The notes under the pieces were generated by a model, which made no database searches, was not told the origin of the DNA, and was given only the letters and a program-made list of their open reading frames with translations. Made by a program: the position numbers and the translations under genes. Source: Pollenia angustigena (Eukaryota; Arthropoda; Insecta; Diptera; Polleniidae). From it: 64,000 nucleotides of DNA. Every line of letters starts with the position of its first letter. Positions within the stretch are counted from its first letter, which is position 1. The stretch spans positions 284,748,067 through 284,812,066 of the forward strand of contig OV884056.1 in NCBI GenBank assembly GCA_930367215.1, in the 5' to 3' direction. This document shows, one piece after another, positions 34,679-45,990 of the stretch.

Positions 34679-34794
34679 TGACGACACCTCTTAAACATTT
34701 GCGATATAAAAAAAACTGTTTTACCTTGGTCATTAAGGTGCAAGATGATTTTCCTCTCGGCGAAACTTAGTTTCTTTCCTTTCAGCATTTTAAT

Positions 34795-35880
34795 TGGATA
34801 AATAATAGCAAAATACTTTGAAAATATTATCTTATTCGTACGAAAATATGATTGAAACGCATAAACGAAGCAAGCCCGTATAAAATCTTAAAATTTATAA
34901 CAATATTTGCAACGATAATAATACTTTTGTCAGTATTAATTTAGGGTCAAAATAGTTTTAAAGTCAGAAAAAAGCCGTGATATTACATGTTTTTGTAATT
35001 TTGTTATCATATTTACGTTGTAACACATATCACCTACGTATTAAATGGACTATTTTATCAAAAATTAAACAACTTGTACTTAATTTTGAGGAATTTATTA
35101 AATCTTTATGGAGTCAAAAAATATGCAAAATATTTATGAGACTCACTGTATGTAGTAAGTAAGTATGTAAATTCGCCTTGCTCAAGACTTGACGGCTAAA
35201 ATCTTAAGCGTGTGTAACCTCAAATACTATTAAAATAAAATCTTGAAACCACAAATGTGATTGGCAACTCCAAGAAATAACTATTAATAGAAAATTTAAT
35301 AAAAGCTGTTATTTTTTAAATTTATTATTTGTTTAAACATAAGTAGGTATGTAAGTATGTACATATGTACATATGTATCGATTTTATTACGTTACGATTA
35401 GTATGCTCAACACAGTTGGTGTCATTAAATTTATAACACTGTTGTATTTTATTAACTGATCGTACGTTTAAAAAAAAAGGTAAATTTTATATTTGTTTTG
35501 TAAATTAAACTTTAATTTTAAATTAATTTTGTGGTTTTTTGCATTTTTTTGCAATTGCAAACAAGTACATATGTATGTATTTGCCATGTGTTTGTATGCT
35601 TACCATTTGGTATTAAAGGAGAGAAAGAGAAACAGAGAGTAAGAAAGAAAGTATAAAACGCACTAAACAAGTGTTTTTATGTGCATAATAAATAAATAAT
35701 ACCGTTTGATTTGTTAATGCTGTTGTTGTTGAATTAAAGTTGCTGCTGGAGTTGTTGTTGATTTTGTTAGCTGTTATTTTTTCTATTAAATAGGTATGTA
35801 CATATGTATTGCCAATATTTATTTGATTATTATTATAAAAACGTAATGAGAGCAATTACATACATAAGTATGTATTTACA
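34795..35880. other. No gene; fly-like microsatellite DNA
   Basis: acagtgagtctcat (reverse complement, about 35140-35155) could be a Tc1-type end without a found partner. A relic gacttgacggctaaaatctt (35187) matches the interior of the GTGCYGGTTCACAC MITEs. tatgtacatatgtaca and ttgttgttg runs follow. Confidence 0.3.
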
Positions 35881-36074
35881 TACACAATTCTTTTTTTACT
35901 CCAACTTACTGCCTTTTTTTGTAACATTTTAAAGTTTTTTTTGCTAAAAATTTTACCTACATACATACATAGGTATGTAAATACATACTTATGTAGGTAC
36001 TTATTTTTAGCAAAAAAAAACTTAAAAATGTTACAAAAAAAGGCAGTAAGTTGGAGTAAAAAAAGAATTGTGTA
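35881..36074. repeat. Near-perfect 194-bp palindrome
   Basis: tacacaattctttttttact at the left is mirrored by agtaaaaaaagaattgtgta at the right; arms of about 90 bp differ at a handful of positions, with a loop of tacatacata words. Probably a young fold-back MITE; no coding content. Confidence 0.8.
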
Positions 36075-36128
36075 CCAAATTTTAAGTGAAGAGGGACTTT
36101 TTTACATTTTTAACAAATGAGTAGGTAC

Positions 36129-36786
36129 TAGTGCTGGGAAACTATCGATATTTATCGATAGTTCAGATTTCACTATCGATATTACTATCGACTGAATGTT
36201 TGTACTTGTGCAGGAAAGCTTTAATTATTTTTTTGTAAGGCTACAGTTCGTTGTTTTTATCACTTTATTGAATGTATGAGACGTATGAATATACGCACGT
36301 TATTTTAGATGGCAGTTTTTTAAAAAATGATAAGTACCTTTATGAAGGAACCGAAGTAACAGGGACTATAAGATATTCCATTGCAACTTAAAAAAATTTT
36401 CTAAATTCTAAACCCAAAAAGGACTTATCCTGCAATTACATTTGGATTTGCATTTTTTTTAACAACATTACAAAAATATTTGACACTTTAGTCCCTATAT
36501 AAACATGTAAAAATTTCGTGGTAAAGGCCTTTAATTAGCAGTAAAAGGCACTGCTAAGCGATATATTCCACTTGCCATTCTTGTTGTTTGTATTCATTGC
36601 TGTAATTCAGCGCGAATTAATAATAGCAAGTACAAATTTGCGGCAAAAAACTATGTGTGTATAGCTGCTATTAGATGTCTTCATAGATGTATTTTAAATA
36701 ATAAAAATATCGATATTTATATTTTTCCTATCGATATTTTCGATATTTCAGGACTTTCGATAATATCGATGGTAGAAATAACAGTG
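36129..36786. mobile_element. Possible decayed hAT-like element rich in atcgata words
   Basis: tagtgctgggaaactatcga at the left and (reverse complement) cactgttatttctaccatcg at the right, both followed by atcgatatt repeats. The terminal repeat is imperfect and no duplication was found. Confidence 0.35.
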
Positions 36787-37380
36787 ATGCCGTTTAGTCA
36801 CATTTGTTACATTTCTCGTAACTTTTGAAGGCACAACGCAACATTGTACATATAGGTACACTTTGTTATTTGTATGTATTAAACTTGCCAACTGGCCAGT
36901 TTTCGCCGGGACAGTCCAGTTTTAGAGTGGAATGTCCCGTGTCCCGTCAAACAGAACTGGATTTTTTTTAATACATAAGCAACCAAAGCAGATACATTTA
37001 CTATATACTCTTGATTCCACAGCTGATTACTTTTTTTATTTGTAGCTGTCAACTTTGTATCTCAATACACAAGTTATATGTATTGTGTATGTATGAGCAA
37101 GGCGAGGACATGTAAAGTGAATTCGATTTGTGTTTAATAATTCGACATCTTCAAGGAACTGCTACTACCTGGTAAATAATTCTGCCTTAATTAGCAACAC
37201 TGGAACATTTTTATTCCTTTTTGGCATTTGCCATTTGTCAAACGAAAATTGTGATTTTTTTATTCCATTTGCCAATTTTCAATGAATTAAAATTTTAACG
37301 GAACGTGAGATGTTTAAAGGTATTAATTTATTATTTTCTAAAATATTATTTCCAATAAATTTGCATATACAGTGAACTCG
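36787..37380. other. No gene recognised
   Basis: ggccagttttcgccgggac at 36893 with repeated gtcccg and cagtt words resembles a hAT-type end without a partner. Otherwise AT-rich. Confidence 0.3.
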
Positions 37381-37381
37381 C

Positions 37382-37525
37382 GAAAACTAATTGTGGACGG
37401 CTCTTTAGCCACACTATCGCGAACAGCAGCAATATTTTCTGCAGTACGAGCTCTACGAGCATGCACTCGTGTTTTCTCATCTCTACAGACCCGGTTTGCT
37501 CAAATTTTTGCTCGATTTTCCCGAT
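37382..37525 (-). pseudogene. Fragment of the DD41D mariner-like transposase
   Basis: About 140 bp match 44170-44315 (ctatcgcgaacagcagcaat, tctacagacccggtttgctc), encoding on the minus strand KFEQTGSV of the helix-turn-helix linker, with an indel that breaks the frame. Confidence 0.75.
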
Positions 37526-37635
37526 TTTATTTTCCAAATTTTTATGAATTTTTAAAAAACAAAAATTTCGAAACTTTGATAAAAAAAAATTATTTTTTTT
37601 CAAAAAAAAAATATGTTTCTAAGAAGACTGCGCAC

Positions 37636-38072
37636 TAGGGCTATAACTTTTTCACACTTTTTGCGAATATCAAAAACGGCATAGTATAGTCGTTCAGAAC
37701 ATTAAAAGTTATTAACAAAAAATATGATAATTTTTTCGGATTGTTAAAAAAGTTCACGCAGGGATCGGATTGAAGTTTGAAACAACCATTTTTATCTCAC
37801 GGAAATTTAAAAAAATATGTACCTGATAATTGTATGTATATATTCCTATACGTATCACTTAAATGCTATTTCAGAATTTATCGACTGCTTTAGATTTAAA
37901 AATTTTCTTACGGTTTGCAATTCATCGCGGTTCAAAATTTCTTGGAAGGTTTTAGAAATTTGTTTCCCTGCGTGAGGTTTTTTTCGCAAAACAACGGGAG
38001 ACAGGTGTTTTCACTACTAAAACATGCTTTTCCACTTCGTGGTACTATGTGAAAAATTTGGTTATAGCCCTA
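37636..38072. mobile_element. 437-bp non-autonomous hAT (TAGGG ends)
   Basis: tagggctataactttttcac at the left and, at the right, ggttatagcccta; flanks ctgcgcac and ctgcgcat (37628-37635, 38073-38080) agree at 7 of 8. No coding frame. Confidence 0.75.
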
Positions 38073-38410
38073 CTGCGCATATTAGAAAAAAGTTTATTGC
38101 GGAATTTCGGTTTTTTTTATGTAATTTTAATAAACTAAACCGTTTTTGAGTTGCGGGAATATATGTTGTGCAACCTCCTCCATTTTCGAAAAAACAGAAT
38201 ATCTCGAAAACCAAAGCTAACCTAAAAAATCGGTTAGCACCACTGGGTTCAGCGTACCCGAATTAGGTAAAATCTACAATTTCTCAAGTTGTCTAAAAAA
38301 GTGTAAATTTCTAGCACAGTGTAAGTTGTCATAAATGGATTTGTTTGAATTTTCTATGATTTTTTAGTGGTGTCCCGTTTTCGCAATATGTATAAGTTTG
38401 TATCTATGTA

Positions 38411-39263
38411 CAGTCAAAGCCCGGTTTAACGAATGATATAATGTTCAGACTTTTCGTTATACCGAGATATTCGTTATATCGATCAGTAATTTTTGCCTTA
38501 AAATTTTATTGCCTTATTTATAAAAAAAATTACATGTTAATAAGGGGTTTATTAAAGGGATTTCGTATGAAAATCCGTTTCATAAAGCCTTTATTAACCG
38601 GTTTTATTTTTTATAAATTAGGCCGTTATAATTTAGTGTAGAAATAAAACTTTAATAAGATTTTGGTATTCCCTACTTCTGGAAATATGTAACTTTTTCG
38701 ATTAGAACACGCTCTATTTTCCTGTGGCAAACATAAACAAAACAGCTGGTTTGTTTTAAAACGTAAACAAAAGTCAGCTTTTGTTTACATTTAGAGGTTA
38801 TGTCATAAGGAAAAACATAAGCAGGTGTGATAGCAAAAATTATGAATCGTATGTTAAATGGAAATTTTGACATACATACGGAATTACATATGGCTAAGAA
38901 AAGTGACAGTACATACATATGTAAAATACATCCCGTCTGATAGCACCTTTACACTCTTCAAAAATATTTAATTTTTTTATCAAAAGAAATTCTTTTTCGA
39001 TTTGGCATCTCGTTTTCACAATGAACCAAACCAAACTACAGAAAGTTTGACGAAAAAAGCAACGCATCACACGTGTTGTTTTCATACAAACACAAAAATC
39101 TAACGGTTATGTTACGATTTTTTTTATTTTGCTTTGTCATTCGTTAAATCGGGACTTTATTTTTTCTGCCATTCGCTATACAAGGTATTTAATGTAAAAA
39201 TTGGTCCATTCGTTATATCGGATATTCGTTAAACTGCGTATTCGTTATACCGGGCTTTGACTG
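38411..39263. mobile_element. Pogo-like non-autonomous element
   Basis: cagtcaaagcccggtttaac and (reverse complement) cagtcaaagcccggtataac ends with TA on both sides (38409-38410, 39264-39265), the Tc1/mariner duplication. Subterminal words ttcgttatatcg recur. It contains a truncated copy of the 58313-58693 MITE at 38681-38948. No transposase. Confidence 0.8.
38681..38948 (+). mobile_element. AGGTGCTATAAGACGGG-family MITE, truncated copy
   Basis: Matches 58435-58693 over about 260 bases (atgtaactttttcgattaga, aaacataagcaggtgtgata, acatcccgtctgatagcacct) and ends at TTA. The left third is absent. Confidence 0.75.
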
Positions 39264-39265
39264 TA

Positions 39266-39810
39266 TGTCCAAATTTTTGAATTTTTGAAAAAGTACTTGA
39301 TTCAAAAATTAAGATAAGAACAAGAACTGTCTGTCTCTGGAAGTAGTTTTTTCTTAACATATCAATTCGGTTAGAATAAAATAGCAATCTTTCACTCCTA
39401 AGCGTTATTAAATAAACTTTGTTGTCAAATTTTAACAAATAAGGCTCAAATTTGACTTAGCCGAAGAATCATTTAAAATAAGGCGACCGGATTTTGAAAA
39501 AAAAAATAGAGGACATAAAGAAAAAAAGTAAAAAATTTATTTGACTTCAAGATTTTTACATATTTTACAGACAAATTTGTATTTGTATATTTAAGTAAAA
39601 AAAATAAATAACATCGTCGCCTTAATATGCAAACCTGCCAAATCCACTTTTTAAGTAAATTGAGATTTTGATGCCGTGTGGTAGAGAAAGATACGCCTCG
39701 TCGACCAGCATGTAGTTTTTCTTCAATTTGAGTCTTGAAGTGTGTCAAATCCTATAAAATTTGTTGAAAGGATATAAATAGCATTTGCTTAAGTAAAATT
39801 AATTAAAACA
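39266..39810. other. No gene recognised
   Basis: AT-rich; the minus frame 39473-39748 has no recognisable domain. Confidence 0.35.
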
Positions 39811-40887
39811 AGTTAGAGTGCTATATTCGTCTGTGCCGAATCTTTCATACCCTCCACCGACAGTTCGAATGTTAAAGGAGTAATATCTGTATGATGTCAT
39901 TATTATCTTAAACTGTGACGGTTTGTTATTAATTATGGTTTTAGGCGACTAAACTGTTTTCCGGTAGTAGGGTTTATACGGGGCCTAGGGTAAATTATGG
40001 ACCGATCATCACGAAATTTCACAGCGGCATTTCTAGTCCTTTAAAACTGTGACGTACCAATTTATGTTATGCTAGCATTATTAATTATGGTTTTAGGTGT
40101 ACTAAACTGTTTTCCGGGAGTAGGGTTTCTATGGGGCCTAGGGTAAATTATGTACCGATCTTCACGAAATTTCACAGTATCATTTATAGTCCTATAAAAC
40201 TGTGAGGAGCTAAAATTTGTTATGATTGCATTATTTTTAACGGTTTTAGGCGTACTAAACTGTTTTCCGGTAGTAGGGTTTATATGGGACCTAATGTAAA
40301 TTATGGACCGATCGTCACGAAATTACACAGTGTTTTTTCTAGTCCTAAAAAACTTTGACGTACCAAATTTTGTTACGCTAGCGTTATTTTTTACGGTTTT
40401 AGGCGTACTAAACTGTTTTCCGGGAGTATTGTTTATATGAGGCTTAGGGTAAATTATGGACGGATCATCACGAAATTTAACAGTGTGATTTCCAGTCAAA
40501 TAAAACAAATTTTTGCAAAATCTTATCTCATTCCGTGCATTGTTCCAACATTTATGTTATTTTGTGTAACAAAATTATCAATTTTTTTATGTGGTGGTTC
40601 CACATTTTGATTCATAGCTCTGGTCCTACTGAACCAATTTTGCTGGATTTCAATCCCATACTGCTTAGGATAACTAAACGCAATTTGGCACCAAGTTTGT
40701 TCATTTCTTTTGAGTTGTTCAAAAGTGAGCGTGTTTTCAACAGACGGACATGGCTAAATCGACTTAGAATTACTCAAGCACCCAGAATATATATACTTTA
40801 TGGGGTCTGAGAAGAATGATAAAAAAGTTTCACACGGAATGACAAACTTAATATACCCTCTTCACAACTAATTGTGGTGGAGGGTAT
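39811..40887 (+). mobile_element. INE/mini-me-like element, copy 3 (four exact-period monomers)
   Basis: gttagagtgctatattcg start with ataccctccacc, then monomer keys aaactgttttccgg at 39951, 40104, 40257 and 40410, spaced exactly 153 bp, a shortened acagacggac core (about 40740) and a tggtggagggtata end. Neighbouring copies have two or four monomers. Confidence 0.7.
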
Positions 40888-40889
40888 AA

Positions 40890-42796
40890 AAATAACGAAA
40901 CTTAAAAATTCATTGCACTTAGTTATTCAAAATTGTATACTGCAAGTGTATGAGAGTTCAGTAGGAGTACGAACAGAACAAGCATGGCACGACATTTTCC
41001 ATACGATTTGACAGAAAAAACCAGTGATCGCCGTGAAATAAAATTTATTTTAATTTATAAAAATAAAAGCACATAATGGTCTTTTTTTTTAAATAAAGAG
41101 GAAAAAGATGACAGATTATGAAAAAAGATAGTAAAAGAGGACACAAATTTTATAGATGACAGCAAATTAAAATAGATGATTGTCCTCTTAAAAAAGAGAA
41201 TGTATGGTCACCTTATTTAAAATCATTAAATTCTGATTTAAACAAGAAAGTTAACACTGATGTTCGTGACTCGACGTTGACGCTCTTGTTCTTAGACAGA
41301 ATTGGCTGGGAAAATGTCTCACGACGAACTGGGGAGTATCGACGAAATAGGAAGGCTATTTTTGATGAGGGTACTGTAGGGAGAGTATAGTTTTCAGATA
41401 TTCATCTTGGCTATATATCTTTTCTTCTCTCTTTCTTCTTGCTCTATAGGTATTGAAGAGACTGACAATGGACCGTTTTGGTCTTCGGGTGGAGGTGTGC
41501 CTTTGTGCGCATAAATCTTCTTAACCTATCCTTACCTAGAAAAAGTACATTTATTATACAGAAAGAGTACCTTGTTAAGAAAGAGTACATTGGTAAAAAA
41601 AAAAAAAATTTTTAAGAAAATTTCAGTTTTTTAACTAGTAATTTTAAGAAATGTATAAAATAGTACCTAAAAAAGTACCATCTCTTTTAAGATGACTTTT
41701 GCAAGGGAGGGAATTAAAATCTTAAAATATTTAATAAAAAGCCAAATTGCAATCAAAATTTGCACAGATCTTTATAAATTGTTAACAATTAAAATTTGTA
41801 GTTTTAATAGGAATTAATTTTCATTTGATTGTTTCATTTTTTTATACATACATACATATACATAGTATATGTGTGTAGTTGTTGTTGCATAGTTTTTTTT
41901 TAAACTTTTTAGAGAAAAGTAATTTTTATTTATTAAATAAAAGTGATTTTGTTTGGACTCGTTGTATGTGAACATCGTTTGTAGACAAATAACCGGAAGT
42001 GATGATCTTATTTTCATGTACCGCGCGCGCAAATAATAAAAAAAATTAATAAAAACTTAGCAAATTTTAATGAATAGAGATTAATTTTATTAATTTTAAT
42101 TATTTATAATTTTTTTAAGAAGCACTTGGATTTGAAGTTTTGTATTATTTTTTTTTTTTTTTTTTTTTGGCTTAACAAACACAAAAATGCATATTTAAAA
42201 CAATAATCTTGGGTAGTTTTATTTTGAATTTTACAAATTCTCTTCAATAAATTATTACATATTTACTTTATATTTCATATTATAGATTTTAAATTAACTA
42301 TTGTGATTTTAAACTTGAACTTTCTTAAAATTTTTAATCACTTTTATTAATTGAAATCATTTTTAAATCTTGTATTTTTTTACTATAAATTTTCTCTTTA
42401 ACTTGACGTCTTACATCGTGTAAACACCGGAACTTAATAACTGTTTTTTTTTTTTTAATTTTTTGTCGTTTGTTTGTTTGTTTGTTTTGTGCCTTTAAAA
42501 CTAACAGCCGTTTGTATTAATTAAAACTATAACATAACTTTAGAGCTATTAACTAAGTTAGGAATTGAAAGAAACAAAAAACTAAAATACACTCTGCCAC
42601 TTTTTTTAAAAGTGTTTGAAACTAAACAGCTTTTCCTTAAGACACATTTAAATAGTTGGCTACACTTGAAGCTTTTATTGGACATTACAGAGTGTTTGTT
42701 AATGTTAAAAAAAGCTCATTTGACAGCTTGAAATTTTAATGTGTGATTTACAAATGAAAATTTTAAGTATAGGATTATGTACTACTGGCTTCATAA
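40890..42796. other. No gene; short repeats
   Basis: aaacaagaaagttaacac ... acgttgacgctcttg (41242-41292) repeats 26900-26950. agagtaccttgtta words follow at 41570-41600. The rest is AT-rich with long T-runs (42150-42167). Confidence 0.35.
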
Positions 42797-42869
42797 GCCC
42801 GGCTAGCTCAGTCGGTAGAGCATGAGACTCTTAATCTCAGGGTCGTGGGTTCGAGCCCCACGTTGGGCG
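42797..42869 (+). tRNA. tRNA-Lys-CTT: tRNA-Lys, anticodon CUU
   Basis: 73 nt folding as a complete cloverleaf: acceptor GCCCGGC pairs with GTTGGGC (two G-U pairs), D arm, anticodon loop CTCTTAA with anticodon CTT, and T arm with GGTTCGAGCCC. Intragenic A and B boxes are intact. A T-run follows 7 bases downstream. Identical in sequence to the copies at 49374 and 50168. Confidence 0.97.
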
Positions 42870-42876
42870 CAAATAC

Positions 42877-42882
42877 TTTTTT
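42877..42882 (+). terminator. Pol III T-run terminator
   Basis: Six T residues beginning 8 bases after the tRNA-Lys 3' end, the standard Pol III stop. Confidence 0.85.
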
Positions 42883-42894
42883 ACAAGTATTTTT

Positions 42895-43065
42895 TTTTAA
42901 TTGAAGCACAGCCGCGAATAACATTTTAAGTTACAAAATAATTATTTTTTTTTTTTTAGATTAATAAAAATAATGATAATAGAAATTTTTATGAAAAATA
43001 TCAATAAATTTAAATTACATGCAAATTTACAGTTTATAACGTTTTTTTTAGTGGAAAAACTTTTT
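42895..43065 (-). repeat. Dispersed repeat, inverse copy of 24241-24462
   Basis: Shares aaacattattcgcgactgtg-like and catgcaaatttacagttt blocks. It lies between the tRNA-Lys and a LINE tail. Confidence 0.6.
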
Positions 43066-43312
43066 TTTTTTTTATATAAATTCATTTATTTTCCAAAAAA
43101 ATTCATTACAATGTAAGTGCCTCAGCGCCTTGAAGGCATTTTAGAGGCGAGTTGGCAATAATATATTGCATAACAAATAAAATAATTTCTAGTTAACAAT
43201 AAGTTTATAATAACAAATAGAAAAAAAAATATTTAAATCAAAAGAAGCAATACGTTGCTTCGTAGTTTCTAGCCTACACCATGCTACTGCCAAGTTCATA
43301 TTATTCCTTGTA

Positions 43313-44562
43313 AAGGGCCGATGTTGATTTTGAATAAAACACAAACTATTTAGGAAATTATTGTAATTTTATTTTATTATGATATATTGGTATTACTCAA
43401 TTATGTATGGAACAAAATATCGGCCAAATGGGCGCCGCGACCACGGCGGCACACCTCCATCCGATGGTCCAAATTTTCGAAGACCCTGCGGCATAATGGA
43501 GGTTCTATGCCGTTAATGTGCCGAATTATCTCATCCTTTAGCTCTTGAATTGTTGCTGGCTTATCGACGTACACCTTTTCTTTCAAATAACCCCAAAGAA
43601 AAAAGTCCAACGGTGTCAAATCACATGATCTTGGCGGCCAATTGACATCGCCATTACGTGAGATAACACGGCCATTGAATTTGTTGCGCAAAAGAGCCAT
43701 TGTTTCGTTAGCTGTGTGGCAAGTGGCACCGTCCTGCTGAAACCACATATCGTCCACATCCATATCTTCCAATTCGGGCCATAAAAAGTTCGTTATCATC
43801 TCACGATAGCGAACACCATTCACAGTAACTGCCTGACCGGCCTCATTTTGGAAAAAATACGGCCCGATGATACCGCCAGCCCATAAACCGCACCAAACAG
43901 TCACTTTTTGTGAGTGCATTGGTTTTTCGACAATCACTCTTGGATTCTCATTCGCCCAAATGCGGCAATTCTGTTTATTGACGAATCCACTGAGGTGAAA
44001 ATGTGCCTCATCACTGAAGATGATTTTCTTCGAAAATTGATCATCCACTGTTGCCATTTCGTGCCACCATTCTGCCTTGAGCCATTTGCACCTTGTAAGC
44101 GTGTAAATGCAAGTCTTTATGCATAATGTTCATCAACGACGAGCGTGAGAGGTGCAATTGTTGGGCACGACGACTAGTTGAGGTGGACGGCTCTTCAGCC
44201 ACACTATCGCGAACAGCAGCAATATTTTCTGCAGTACGAGCTGTACGAGCATGCACTGGTGTTCTCACATCTTCTACAGACCCGGTTTGCTCGAATTTTT
44301 CCACGATTTTTGCGATTGTGCGCACATTTGGACGATCAAATTGACCAAAAAAATCACGAAGTGCACGATTTGCATTTTGATTTGAACGCCCATTTTCATA
44401 ATAAGTCTGGATAACTTTAACACGTTGTTGGATTGTGTATCTCTCCATGGTTCAAATTGAAAAAGTCTGAAATAGAGAAATGTCAAATAAAATTCGGAAA
44501 AAAAACTTGGCGTTTAGGTGTGGTTCACATTCAACATCGGCCCTTACAATTTAAACACCCTT
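43313..44562 (-). mobile_element. Mariner-like element, DD41D type
   Basis: TA flanks both sides (43311-43312, 44563-44564), and the paralogous LINE copy at 20577-20600 shows the unoccupied ttgtacttag site. The right end, in reverse complement, reads aagggtgtttaaattgtaag then ggccgatgttga; the left end reads aagggccgatgttga, so 17 bases between two aaggg words are missing at the left. It carries the frameshifted transposase 43401-44448. Confidence 0.9.
43401..44448 (-). pseudogene. Mariner-like transposase, DD41D spacing, frameshifted
   Basis: The enzyme cuts and pastes its element at TA. The first frame (44448-44041) starts ERYTIQQRVKVIQTYYENG, a helix-turn-helix region, and has the linker KFEQTGSV. 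The second frame (44057-43401) holds IIFSDEAHFHLSG, VTVWCGLWAGG, WFQQDGATCHTA and SCDLTPLDFFLWGYLK. All three acidic residues remain. Between the second Asp (QQD) and the Asp of TPLD I count 41 residues, the spacing of the rosa/DD41D clade rather than DD34D mariner. A frameshift and loss of around 20 residues lie between the two frames, so it is probably inactive. Confidence 0.88.
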
Positions 44563-44813
44563 TACTTAGTGAGTGCTGATACAGTGCCAGCTTGCTAATC
44601 CGAATTAATGATTGCAGACTCTGATTCGGATTAAGGAGAAATTCGTATTACTGAATGTGCTGTTATTATGTATTATAATTCACTATATCCTCAAATAAAA
44701 CATAAGCCAGGATTTCAAAACAAATTTATTGGAGTTTTATTAATCAAGAATGAAAAAATTAAGTTTAGTATTCATAAAAAATAATTTCGATTTCAAACGT
44801 ATTTTTAAATTTT

Positions 44814-44934
44814 CAGCCTTATTCCGGTTGTCGTTGTCGTAATCGATCAAGTGGTTTTTGAAAGAGATTACAGAACACTGGTTGTGTGTTCCAAAAAAAC
44901 GACTTGATCGATTACGACAACCGGAATAAGGCTG
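44814..44934. mobile_element. 121-bp hairpin MITE
   Basis: cagccttattccggttgtcg and cgacaaccggaataaggctg ends; the arms continue over the aatcgatcaag block. Nested in the pogo-like element. Confidence 0.75.
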
Positions 44935-44999
44935 ATTATTTTTTTTAACATGCGTTATCTTTCCGTGCACATGCTTCCAAAGCCTTGTTCCGCAATTCA

Positions 45000-45990
45000 T
45001 TAAGATTCAATATGTAATCTGTTTGCATACATCGTTCCTTCGGTCAATCTATTGAAGAATTAAGGGCCTGCACAGCTTCACGATTTTTAACGTGTTTCAT
45101 AATTACTGGCTCTGGTGCCACATTTTCTGTGTCTGGCTATGAACTACTACACAAAGTATTGTCAGAGTTAATAATACAGCTAAGAGTTTCATCTTCAGAA
45201 GTTCGCTCGTCATTATTGCGGTGAAATAAGTTGGTTATTGTGCGAAATTCTTCTGTTTCTTCAACACAAACATTCTCAGGCAATTCTTGTTTTAATAATG
45301 ACAGTGGGATGTTATCATCTGAAGCCCACCTGTGAGAAGCTCACAAGCGTCCTTTAAATTGAATTGTTTCAAAAATTTCTGAATTGTCCGCTACAGAGTT
45401 TACCAATTCACATAAGAGATCTTTTTTGTAAAACAGCTTACACTACAATTTGGGGGTAAAGGAAAAGTTTTATATTGCCCACATTCAGATACCAGCGGCT
45501 CTCAATGACATTTTGCATTATCCAATAACAATAAAGCTTTTCTGGGAAAATTATTTTCAATTTGATAGTCTTTTACGATTTAAAAAACCATTCGATAAAA
45601 ATATTTGTGTTTTTTCACTTCCCAACTACAGCAATGTTAAGCTTGAGAGTTCTAGATTTATTAGCACTGCACAATAAGGTGATTCTCACTTTGCTCATTT
45701 TGGTAGCCGCAGCAGACTTTCCTTTACAATGCACACAAGTTTTGTGTGGAAACATTTTTTAAAAAAGTCCAGATTCATCAGTATTGTTAAATTGGCCCTA
45801 AATCAGATTTTCAGTCTCTATAACATTATAGAGCTTATTTTGAAAATCGGTTACAAGATCCGGTGTAACAGATAAGGATTCGCCGCATATTTTCAAAGTT
45901 TGCACAGAAATTTGCTTCTTAAAATAATAAAAAAGCAGAAAATTCAAAATTCGGTTTAGCGAGCTTGCAATCAATGCGGACTATAGAGTA
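45000..45990 (-). pseudogene. Tigger/pogo-like DDE transposase remnant
   Basis: Minus-strand translation in broken frames gives a CENP-B-like helix-turn-helix piece ending CGESLSVTPDLV (about 45890-45855), NTDESGLF at about 45785-45760 (first catalytic Asp), KTCVHCKGKSAAATKMSKVR, LKLNIAVVGK, and a degenerate DNA-H block followed by GNIKLFLYP (about 45470). Several stops (for example after ESGLF) show it is dead. This order of motifs is that of Tigger/jerky transposases. Confidence 0.75.

Larger units (their letters stand above)
32885..34788 (-). pseudogene. Tc1-like transposase, interrupted twice
   Basis: The DDE transposase moves Tc1 elements by cut-and-paste at TA. On the minus strand the frame begins near 34788 (KGKKLSFAERKIIL, a helix-turn-helix start), and at 34112-33837 reads VWGCMSASGVGN, FIDGIIDRHVYL, FQQDNDTKPTA and SPGLNPIENFWA, the second Asp and the Glu of the DD34E triad. 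The C-terminal remnant lies at about 32885-32962. It is split by the Mutator-like element 32973-33788 and a LINE tail at 34588-34678, and has frameshifts in the middle. The terminal repeats of the Tc1 element itself were not confirmed. Confidence 0.8.
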
